Positions 6,933 through 11,976 of a stretch of DNA of 11,976 nt are shown here, piece after piece. The notes below the pieces were generated by a model, which searched no databases, had not been told where the DNA came from, and saw nothing but the letters and a program-made list of their open reading frames with translations. Within the stretch, counting starts at the first letter, position 1. Every line of letters starts with the position of its first letter. The position numbers and the translations under genes are program-made. This DNA comes from Anaerolineales bacterium (GTDB taxonomy: Bacteria > Chloroflexota > Anaerolineae > Anaerolineales > Villigracilaceae). Where the stretch lies: positions 1 through 11,976 of the forward strand of contig WGAD01000365.1 of the NCBI GenBank assembly GCA_015489255.1, in the 5' to 3' direction.

Positions 6933-7400
6933 TCATTCGATCTTCAATATCTTCAAACGGATCAGACCGCCGGGGGTGTGGGCTTCCACCACATCGCCAA
7001 CGCGGTGATCGAGCAGCGCGCGCCCGATGGGCGATTCGTTGGAAATGCGTCCTTGCGAAGGGTCGGCCTCTTTGGCGCCTACGATGTGGTAGGTCTCTGG
7101 CTCGAAACCTTCTTCCTGGATGGTGACCGTATCGCCCACGGAGACGATGTCTTTGTTCTGGTCGGTTTTTTCGACGATGATGGCGTTGGCCAGCAGATAT
7201 TCCAGTTCCTGAATGCGCCCCTCAAGGAAGGCCTGATCCTCTTTGGCTTTGTGGTAATCGGCGTTTTCGGAAAGGTCTCCCATCTGAATGGCGGAGCGCA
7301 GCCGGGCGGCCAGCTCCTGGCGTTTGGGGCCTTTCAGCTCCTCCAGTTCAGCTCTCAGTCTTTCCGCCCCTTCGGCGGTGAGATAGACAGGTTTTCCCAT
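6933..7400 (-). CDS. greA: Transcription elongation factor GreA
   Basis: GreA enters the secondary channel of RNA polymerase and stimulates cleavage of backtracked RNA so that stalled elongation can resume. The 155-residue product has the N-terminal antiparallel coiled coil (about 10-75) whose tip carries DLSENADYHKAKEDQ (42-56), with the acidic residues Asp42 and Glu45 corresponding to the tip residues of E. coli GreA. The C-terminal FKBP-like domain (about 80-155) contains VSVGDTVTIQ, SNESPIGRALL and GDVVEAHTPGG. Length is typical. Shine-Dalgarno AGGAG (7407-7411) overlaps the dgt stop, and the two genes are 9 nt apart, so greA is translated from a shared message with dgt. It ends at the shared bidirectional hairpin. 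Confidence 0.97.
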   Translation of the reverse strand: MGKPVYLTAEGAERLRAELEELKGPKRQELAARLRSAIQMGDLSENADYHKAKEDQAFLEGRIQELEYLLANAIIVEKTDQNKDIVSVGDTVTIQEEGFEPETYHIVGAKEADPSQGRISNESPIGRALLDHRVGDVVEAHTPGGLIRLKILKIE

Positions 7401-7409
7401 TCCGTTCTC

Positions 7410-8561
7410 CTATGGTTTGATGAAAGGATCGAACAAGCGTTGGTGTTCTTCGACGGCATACCGATCGGTCATGCCGGCGATGTAATCGCAAATCGTGCGT
7501 TCCAGGCTGCGGATATCCAGCAGCTTTTGGACGTGCGTGGGCAGGGTGGCAGGTTCTTTATGATAGGCATGGAACAAATCGGAAATAATTTGCTCGGCTT
7601 TGACGGCCATCCGCACGACCCGGTAATGGCGGTACATGTTTTTGTACAGAAAATCTTTCAGTTCGCGGTGGCGGCGGTGCATATCCTCGCTAAAGCCGAT
7701 GACGTTGTGCGGCAGTTGCTGGATGTCTAGCGGCGACTGCGCCCCGCTGTCGCGGATGCGGCGATCGGTGCTCTCGACCACGTCGCTAACCAGCAGGCCG
7801 ACCAGGTGGCGGATCATGCGGTGCCGATCCATTTCGTGCAGTGTGGGGCCGCGCCAGCCAAAGGTTTCGGTCAGGATCTCCCAGATCTCAATCCCGCGCA
7901 GCATTTCCGGCGTTACGATGCCGGAACGCAGCCCGTCGTCCAGGTCGTGGGTGGTGTAGGCCAGTTCATCGGCCACGTTGGCGATCTGGGTTTCCAGGTT
8001 GCCGCGTAATTCGGGGTTGAAGCCGCGCGCGTCGGAAACATCGTATTCCGATTCGTGCTTGACGATGCCCTCGCGCACTTCCCACGTCAGGTTCAGGCCG
8101 GGGAATTCCGGGTAGCGTTGCTCCAGCTTGGTGACGATGCGAAAAGATTGCTTATTGTGATCGAAGCCGCCGTAGTCTTTCATCAGGCGGTGGAGGGCAA
8201 CCTCGCCAGAATGGCCGAAGGGTGGGTGGCCGAGGTCGTGGGCCAGGCAGATGGCCTCCACCAGGTCTTCGTTGGCGCCGAGGGCGCGGGCAATGGTGCG
8301 CCCAATTTGCGCGACTTCCAGGGTGTGGGTCAGGCGGGTGCGGAAATAATCCCCTTCGTAATTGATGAAGACCTGGGTTTTGTATTCCAGGCGGCGAAAA
8401 GCCGTTGTGTGCAAAATGCGGTCACGATCGCGCTGGAAAGAGGTGCGGTAAGACGGCTCGTTGTCCAGGTATTCGCGCCCTTTAGAATTGCGGCTGCGCA
8501 TCCCATAGGGCGCCAGGGAACGGTCTTCCAGTTCCTCCAGTTTCTTGCGGTCAAAGAACAT
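7410..8561 (-). CDS. dgt: Deoxyguanosinetriphosphate triphosphohydrolase-like HD protein
   Basis: Enzymes of this family cut dNTPs to the deoxynucleoside plus triphosphate and so trim the dNTP pool. The 383-residue product starts at the ATG at 8561, chosen because AGGAG lies at 8569-8573; the longer open frame would run into the tRNA gene. Near the N-terminus YRTSFQRDRDRILHTTAFRRL (in part, residues 38-58) and the KTQVF motif are diagnostic. The HD metal site is His79 (RLTHTLEV), His108-Asp109 (AHDLGHPPFGHSGE) and probably Asp198 in NVADELAYTTHDLDDG. All expected ligands are present. Substrate range cannot be read from sequence: the shorter, non-enterobacterial proteins often act on several dNTPs. 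It follows tRNA-Leu and a hairpin, and precedes greA by 9 nt. Confidence 0.94.
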   Translation of the reverse strand: MFFDRKKLEELEDRSLAPYGMRSRNSKGREYLDNEPSYRTSFQRDRDRILHTTAFRRLEYKTQVFINYEGDYFRTRLTHTLEVAQIGRTIARALGANEDLVEAICLAHDLGHPPFGHSGEVALHRLMKDYGGFDHNKQSFRIVTKLEQRYPEFPGLNLTWEVREGIVKHESEYDVSDARGFNPELRGNLETQIANVADELAYTTHDLDDGLRSGIVTPEMLRGIEIWEILTETFGWRGPTLHEMDRHRMIRHLVGLLVSDVVESTDRRIRDSGAQSPLDIQQLPHNVIGFSEDMHRRHRELKDFLYKNMYRHYRVVRMAVKAEQIISDLFHAYHKEPATLPTHVQKLLDIRSLERTICDYIAGMTDRYAVEEHQRLFDPFIKP

Positions 8562-8578
8562 GGTTTTTCTCCTGAGAA

Positions 8579-8609
8579 GACAACGGGAACTCTGCGAGTC
8601 CCCGTTGTC
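8579..8609 (-). terminator. Hairpin between tRNA-Leu and dgt (terminator or attenuator)
   Basis: Nine base pairs (8579-8587 with 8601-8609), one A/C mismatch and four more pairs (8589-8592 with 8596-8599) close on a 3-nt loop. On the minus strand the stem is followed by only a weak pyrimidine tract (TTCTC) and then directly by the dgt Shine-Dalgarno. It could end most tRNA transcripts, act as a partial attenuator, or mark a processing site. I saw no promoter between it and dgt. Confidence 0.6.
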
Positions 8610-8615
8610 GCTCGG

Positions 8616-8700
8616 TGGTAGGGCGGGTGGGGCTCGAACCCACACGGTTTTCACCGGCAGATTTTAAGTCTGCTGCGTCTGCCAATTCCGCCACCGCCCC
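8616..8700 (-). tRNA. trnL: tRNA-Leu, anticodon UAA
   Basis: The 85-nt gene includes an encoded CCA at 8616-8618. The acceptor arm GGGGCGG pairs with CCGCCCT, with a terminal G-U pair, and the discriminator is A. The D-loop carries AATTGGCAGACGC. The anticodon stem GCAGA/TCTGC surrounds the loop CTTAAAA, with anticodon TAA at 8664-8666 on the plus strand. A class II variable arm (CGG, TGAAAA, CCG) supports leucine rather than a short-arm tRNA, and the T arm is GTGGG-TTCGAGC-CCCAC. It reads UUA and probably UUG, both minor codons in a GC-rich genome. It has its own promoter upstream and a hairpin just downstream. Confidence 0.97.
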
Positions 8701-8716
8701 AGTGCGATTGGGTATT

Positions 8717-8744
8717 ATTCTACACTAAGCGTTCTCAGCGTCAA
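8717..8744 (-). promoter_or_regulatory. Candidate promoter for tRNA-Leu, inside the end of the upstream gene
   Basis: On the minus strand TTGACG (8739-8744) and TAGAAT (8717-8722) are spaced by 16 nt, a strong sigma70-like pair. Transcription would start near 8710, about ten bases before the mature tRNA 5' end. The promoter overlaps the last codons and the stop of the membrane protein gene (stop at 8725-8727). Confidence 0.65.
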
Positions 8745-9471
8745 GAGCCTGGGCGCGCCGGAAACGGTCTTGCCGGGCAAAAGGAGCATAGAAGAGCAGT
8801 ACATTCAACACGGCCAACGCTTCCACGTAAGGCAGGTACCAGGGCCAGGGAGGCAGCAAGTCGAGCAGGCTGGGGGTGGTGAGCTTGCGGTTGATGAAAA
8901 GGTAGTTGCTGCCAACTTGCAGGTTGATGAAGAAAACGAAGACGGCATACACGTTGCCCCAGAGGATCACGCGGCGCACATCCTGCCACTGCGGGCGAAA
9001 GCCTTCGACCAGCGTCATATACAGGGCCGAGATGACGATCAACCCGTGGGACAGAAACATGGCGAAGAAACGGTAATGCGGAAAAGAATAAGCGCCCAGG
9101 TCGGGGGTGGCCAGGGTTTGCAGCGCGCCGCCAGCGCCCAACAGATAGACAAAGGGGTACACGCGCCGATCTTTGCGGATCAGCATCCAGCCGCCCAGCC
9201 AGACCATGACCGTGCACAGATGGAAAGGCAGCATAGTTTCCAGGTACCACAACCCGCTGCGCCAGTGCCACCAATGCCAGAGGATTTCATTGCCCCACAA
9301 GAGCGCTGCCATGCTATAGCGCAAGGCGCGACGGGTGCGCGGGCCGCCGCGGCGGCCCAGGACGATGATCGCTGCGCCGAAGAAGGCCACGAATGCCAGT
9401 GCGCTCCAATGCAGCGGCCCAAAAAGCTGAAAAGGGACGCCGTGAAAGTCGGCGGCGAAAAACTCAGACAT
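8725..9471 (-). CDS. TIGR02206/YwaF-type integral membrane protein
   Basis: The function of this family is unknown. From ATG 9471 (Shine-Dalgarno GGAGAAG at 9479-9485) the product is 248 residues with about six to seven hydrophobic helices, roughly at 22-38, 52-68, 82-97, 104-120, 138-156, 168-188 and 208-226. Family-like motifs are LPFHLC (81-86), the region TPDLGAYSFPHYRFF (122-136) followed by SHGLIV (141-146), and a late GSNYLFINRK plus LLPPWPWYL before the last helix. The tryptophan/histidine cluster HWWHW (66-70) is striking. The start overlaps the end of the thiamine-binding protein gene by 8 nt, so the two are probably translationally coupled. I recognise the family from its motifs; any link to thiamine transport is inference from position. 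Confidence 0.85.
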   Translation of the reverse strand: MSEFFAADFHGVPFQLFGPLHWSALAFVAFFGAAIIVLGRRGGPRTRRALRYSMAALLWGNEILWHWWHWRSGLWYLETMLPFHLCTVMVWLGGWMLIRKDRRVYPFVYLLGAGGALQTLATPDLGAYSFPHYRFFAMFLSHGLIVISALYMTLVEGFRPQWQDVRRVILWGNVYAVFVFFINLQVGSNYLFINRKLTTPSLLDLLPPWPWYLPYVEALAVLNVLLFYAPFARQDRFRRAQALDAENA

Positions 9472-9769
9472 CGCGCAACTTCTCCAACACGCTGGGTACT
9501 TTGTCTTCCATGTTTTGTTCGCGGTCGGTGCGGGTGGCAAACTTGGCGACGGTGTAAATGCGGGGCGCGCCCATGTCGTGGAGGCGTTCATGGCAGGCGC
9601 GGATGACGGCGGCCACCTCATCCCATTCCCCCTCGACGTTGGTGCCGTTGGCGTGCAGTTCGTATTTCAGCCCGCTGGCGCGGATGATTTTTTCGCATTC
9701 GGCCACATAGGACGAAAGCGAAACGCCCACGCCGATGGGAACGATAGCAAACTCGGCAATGGTTTTCAT
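9464..9769 (-). CDS. MTH1187/YkoF-type thiamine-binding protein
   Basis: The 101-residue product starts at the ATG at 9769 with Shine-Dalgarno AAGGAG (9776-9781). It opens with TIAEFAIVPIGVGVSLSSYVAECEKII, then SGLKYELHANGTNVEGEWDEV and CHERLHDMGAPRIYTVAKFATRTD (each quoted only as landmarks from residues 3, 32 and 60). This is the ferredoxin-like fold of the MTH1187/YkoF family (PF01910). Members form oligomers and some bind thiamine or its hydroxymethylpyrimidine part; their physiological role is poorly known. There is no signal peptide, so it should be cytoplasmic. It lies 22 nt after upp and overlaps the membrane protein gene, with no TPP riboswitch in the gap. Family call is good; ligand is inferred. 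Confidence 0.87.
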   Translation of the reverse strand: MKTIAEFAIVPIGVGVSLSSYVAECEKIIRASGLKYELHANGTNVEGEWDEVAAVIRACHERLHDMGAPRIYTVAKFATRTDREQNMEDKVPSVLEKLRDV

Positions 9770-9791
9770 CGTTTTCTCCTTATTTTGCACT

Positions 9792-10418
9792 TCAGGCGGT
9801 GCCAAATTGCCGGTCGCCGGCATCCCCCAACCCGGGGAGAATGTAGCCGTTTTCATTCAGCCGCTCGTCCACGGCGGCGACGTGGATGGGGATGTCCGGG
9901 TGGGCTTGTTGCATGGCAGCGATGCCCTCCGGCGCGGCGATCAACCCAACGAATTTGATGCGTTCTACCCCCCAGCGTTTGAGGATGTCGGCGGTGGCCA
10001 CTGCGGAGCCGCCGGTTGCCAGCATGGGGTCCAGGATCAGGCATACGGAAACGGTGGGCGCTATCGGCAGTTTGTTGTAATATTCCACCGGGCGCAACGT
10101 GCGCTCGTCGCGGTAGAGGCCAATGTGCCAGACTTCGGCGGAGGGCATCAGCTCCCAAACGCCTTCCACCATGCCGAGACCGGCGCGCAAAATGGGCACC
10201 AGGCCGATCTTTTCGCGCAGTTCGTATCCCGAGGCGGGGGCAAGCGGGGTTTCCGTCTCCAGCGGGCGCAAGGCCAGGTCGGCGGTTGCTTCGTAGGTCA
10301 ACAGGGCGGCGATTTCGCGCACCAGTTCGCGGAATTTTTTCGGTTTGGTGGTCTTGTCGCGCAGTTTGGTCAGCTTGTGCGCCACCAGCGGGTGACGCGA
10401 GGAAAACACGTTGTCCAT
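9792..10418 (-). CDS. upp: Uracil phosphoribosyltransferase
   Basis: It converts uracil and PRPP to UMP and pyrophosphate in pyrimidine salvage, in the cytoplasm. The 208-residue product has the standard length. The PRPP-binding loop is [13 protein letters not shown] (127-139); [13 protein letters not shown] (74-86) and the IGLYRDE loop (99-105) are family features, and the uracil-binding C-terminus [17 protein letters not shown] (191-207) is intact. The ATG at 10418 has Shine-Dalgarno AGGAGG (10424-10429). It heads a probable three-gene minus-strand operon with the thiamine-binding protein and the membrane protein. The leader contains a run of seven C on the minus strand (10433-10439). No uracil permease is adjacent. 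Confidence 0.97.
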   Translation of the reverse strand: MDNVFSSRHPLVAHKLTKLRDKTTKPKKFRELVREIAALLTYEATADLALRPLETETPLAPASGYELREKIGLVPILRAGLGMVEGVWELMPSAEVWHIGLYRDERTLRPVEYYNKLPIAPTVSVCLILDPMLATGGSAVATADILKRWGVERIKFVGLIAAPEGIAAMQQAHPDIPIHVAAVDERLNENGYILPGLGDAGDRQFGTA

Positions 10419-10549
10419 TGCGGCCTCCTGTTGGGGGGGTGAGGTTTGCGAAATTATAATGGGAAATGCCAGTCCGCGTTGTCCGGACGGATGGAACTAT
10501 TTTCTTCAGGTAGAATCGAGGCCAATCTATTTTGCACAAGGAGGCAGAA
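10419..10549. promoter_or_regulatory. Divergent intergenic region with a two-way -10 element
   Basis: The 131 nt separate upp (minus) from the aldo/keto reductase (plus). ATTATAAT at 10453-10460 is palindromic and offers a perfect TATAAT to both strands (plus 10455-10460; minus 10453-10458). For the plus strand a poor -35, TTGGGG (10431-10436), sits 18 nt away; for the minus strand I see no good -35. A second plus-strand -10-like TAGAAT is at 10511-10516. GTCCGGAC at 10481-10488 is an 8-bp palindrome that could be an operator half, but is short enough to occur by chance. Confidence 0.4.
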
Positions 10550-11494
10550 ATGAAATATCGTCGCTTGGGGCGCGCGGGCGTGCGCGTTTCGGTCATCGGG
10601 TTGGGTACCAATCGTTTTGGCGGCAAGGTAGGGCAGAAAGAAGTGAACGACATCGTGGCCGCGGCCCTGGATCTGGGCGTCAATTTCATCGATACGGCGG
10701 ATGTGTACACGGGTGGCGAGTCGGAACGAACGCTGGGCGTTGCGCTGAAGGGCCGCTGGGACCGGGTGGTGCTGGCGACCAAGTTCTATTTCCCCACCGG
10801 AGAAGGCCCCAATGACCGTGGTGCCTCGCGCTATCATCTGATGAACGCGGTTGAGGCCAGCCTGCAACGGCTGGGCACAGACCACATTGACCTGTATTAC
10901 CTCCACCGTTGGGATGCCGAGACGCCGATCGAAGAAACGCTGCGCGCACTGGATGATTTGGTGCGCGCGGGCAAACTGCGTTACATTGGCGCTTCGGCTT
11001 TTGCCGCCTGGCAGCTGGCGCAGGCCAATCTGCTGGCTGAACTGCGTGGCTGGACGGCATTTGCTGCTTTGCAGTCACATTATCATATGTTAGAACGCGA
11101 GGTGGAGCGCGAGGTTTTGCCGTATTGCGCTGCGCATGGCGTGGGGTTCGTGCCCTATTTCCCCCTGGCTGGTGGTTTTCTCACCGGAAAATACCGTCGC
11201 AATGCGCCGATCGATCCCTCCTGGCGCGGGGCGGAGAGCAATTACGTCAAAGGGTATATGACGGAGGCCAATTTCAACCGTCTGGAGGCGCTGGAATCCT
11301 GGGCGCGTGAACGCGATCGCAGCCTGGTGGAACTGGCCGAGGCCTGGCTGCTGGCGCAGCCGGCGGTTTGCTCGGTGATCGCCGGTGTCACCCGACTGGA
11401 GCAATTGCAGGCCAACGTGCGGGCCGCCGAGTGGGAATTGTCGGCAGAGGAGGTGGAGGCCCTCAACCGCATCCTGACCGCTGCGGCGGATTGA
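10550..11494 (+). CDS. Aldo/keto reductase family oxidoreductase
   Basis: NAD(P)H-dependent reductases of this superfamily reduce aldehydes and ketones on a TIM-barrel fold. The 314-residue product shows the full catalytic tetrad: Asp48 (FIDTADVY), Tyr53, Lys78 (LATKFY) and His119 (YYLHRWD). The N-terminal RRLGRAGVRVSVIGLGT (4-20), RLGTDHIDLYYLH (107-119), a VPYFPLAGGFLTGKY segment and the cofactor-binding SVIAGVTRLEQLQAN near the C-terminus are typical. The ATG at 10550 follows Shine-Dalgarno AAGGAGG (10538-10544); a TTG at 10532 is in frame but lies before that site. The substrate cannot be deduced. It seems to stand alone: divergent from upp and convergent with smc. Confidence 0.94.
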   Translation: MKYRRLGRAGVRVSVIGLGTNRFGGKVGQKEVNDIVAAALDLGVNFIDTADVYTGGESERTLGVALKGRWDRVVLATKFYFPTGEGPNDRGASRYHLMNAVEASLQRLGTDHIDLYYLHRWDAETPIEETLRALDDLVRAGKLRYIGASAFAAWQLAQANLLAELRGWTAFAALQSHYHMLEREVEREVLPYCAAHGVGFVPYFPLAGGFLTGKYRRNAPIDPSWRGAESNYVKGYMTEANFNRLEALESWARERDRSLVELAEAWLLAQPAVCSVIAGVTRLEQLQANVRAAEWELSAEEVEALNRILTAAAD

Positions 11495-11510
11495 GGCTGG
11501 CGAAGGCCTC
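11493..11510. terminator. Weak hairpin between convergent aldo/keto reductase and smc
   Basis: GAGGCT (11493-11498) pairs with GGCCTC (11505-11510), including one G-T pair, around a 6-nt loop. It overlaps the aldo/keto reductase stop and is followed by a poor TCTC tract. The only 18 nt between the two stops leave little room for anything else, but the stem is short and termination here is uncertain. Confidence 0.3.
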
Positions 11511-11512
11511 TC

Positions 11513-11976
11513 TCAGCGACCGGCGAGCATCTCCTCGCTGACCTCGTCCAGCCGCAGGCTGACGATCTGGCTGACGGAGTCACGCCCCATGGTGACGCCA
11601 TAGATCACATCGGCAGCCTGAACGGTGTTACGGTTGTGCGTGATGATGACAAACTGCGTCTCCTGGCTGAGTTCTTCCAGCAGGTCGCGGAAACGTCCGA
11701 CGTTGGCTTCGTCGAGCATGGCGTCCACTTCGTCCATGACGCAGAGCGGGGTGGGCGAAACCTCGATGAGCGCAAAGACCAGGGCGATGGCCGTCAGGCT
11801 GCGTTCGCCGCCGGAGAGAAGCGCCAGCCCCTGGCGGCGGCGACCGGGCAGGCGGGCTTCGATCTCCACGCCGGTTTCGGTCAGGTTGTCCGGGTCGGTG
11901 AGGATCAGGCGGGCGGAGCCGCCGCCGAACAGTCGCTGGAAGATGGCGCTAAAGCTGCGCGAGACGGCCTGGTAAG
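11513..11976 (-). CDS. smc: Chromosome segregation protein SMC, C-terminal ATPase end (partial)
   Basis: SMC is the ATP-driven condensin subunit that organises and segregates the chromosome. Only the last 153 codons are in the window; the 5' part lies beyond the right edge, in frame from 11974. Visible are the conserved lead-in [17 protein letters not shown], the ABC signature [10 protein letters not shown], Walker B with catalytic Glu in [16 protein letters not shown], and the H-loop [12 protein letters not shown], followed by IYGVTMG. The YGVTM and LFGGG wording favours SMC over RecN, SbcC or RecF. The head is intact to its natural stop at 11513, so the gene is truncated only by the window. 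It converges on the aldo/keto reductase with 18 nt between stops. Confidence 0.95.
   Translation of the reverse strand, partial: YQAVSRSFSAIFQRLFGGGSARLILTDPDNLTETGVEIEARLPGRRRQGLALLSGGERSLTAIALVFALIEVSPTPLCVMDEVDAMLDEANVGRFRDLLEELSQETQFVIITHNRNTVQAADVIYGVTMGRDSVSQIVSLRLDEVSEEMLAGR

Noticed and set aside
6915..7730. A 271-codon plus-strand open frame opposite greA and dgt
   Set aside because: It mirrors two clear minus-strand genes with intact motifs, has no good Shine-Dalgarno and crosses the gene boundary; it is a shadow. The plus-strand frames at 8055-8621, 8770-9606 and 9735-10442 were dropped for the same reason.
8562..8654. A 31-codon N-terminal extension of dgt
   Set aside because: It would run through the hairpin into the tRNA gene; the ATG at 8561 has a good ribosome-binding site and begins at the expected family length.
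9770..9791. TPP riboswitch ahead of the thiamine-binding protein gene
   Set aside because: The gap after upp is only 22 nt and is taken up by the Shine-Dalgarno, so no riboswitch can fit; no thi-box-like sequence is seen before upp either.
1..11976. Mobile element, CRISPR array, toxin-antitoxin or defence system
   Set aside because: I found no transposase, integrase, spaced direct repeats, small paired toxin/antitoxin genes or defence-type domains. The tRNA-Leu gene has no adjacent integrase or duplicated 3' end, so it is not an obvious integration site.

Overview
This is an ordinary, gene-dense piece of a bacterial chromosome. It has about thirteen protein genes, one tRNA gene and very short intergenic gaps. 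Base composition is moderately high in G+C. The gene families and the unusual topoisomerase I (an N-terminal four-cysteine domain ahead of the Toprim domain) suggest a member of Chloroflexota, probably Anaerolineae. That placement is inference: there is no rRNA or other strong taxonomic marker here.

Plus strand, 80-5734: a tightly packed run rpsP - khpA - rimM - dprA - manC - topA, with gaps of -4 to +14 nt. It begins just after a sigma70-like promoter and ends at a hairpin with a T-rich tail. The first three genes (ribosomal protein S16, KH-domain RNA chaperone, 16S maturation factor RimM) are the classic translation cluster. The usual trmD and rplS are not next; the run goes on with the DNA-uptake protein DprA, a GDP-mannose-forming enzyme and topoisomerase I. 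A separate promoter overlapping the topA terminator precedes a two-pass membrane protein of unknown function (5827-6846).

Minus strand, 6933-10418: read from the right, upp (uracil salvage), a small thiamine-binding-type protein and a TIGR02206/YwaF-type membrane protein form one probable operon. A tRNA-Leu(UAA) with its own promoter inside the end of that operon follows, then a hairpin, then dgt (dNTP triphosphohydrolase) and greA (transcript cleavage factor). A perfect 16-bp inverted repeat at 6881-6920 separates greA from the convergent membrane-protein gene.

Right end: an aldo/keto reductase (10550-11494, plus) is divergent from upp across 131 nt that carries a two-way TATAAT-like element. 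It converges on the C-terminal ATPase half of SMC (11513 to the window edge, minus).

I found no mobile element, CRISPR array, phage gene, toxin-antitoxin pair or defence system. The points most worth a second look are the topA domain fusion, the unknown two-pass membrane protein, the pairing of a thiamine-binding protein with a TIGR02206 membrane protein, and the tRNA-hairpin-dgt arrangement.
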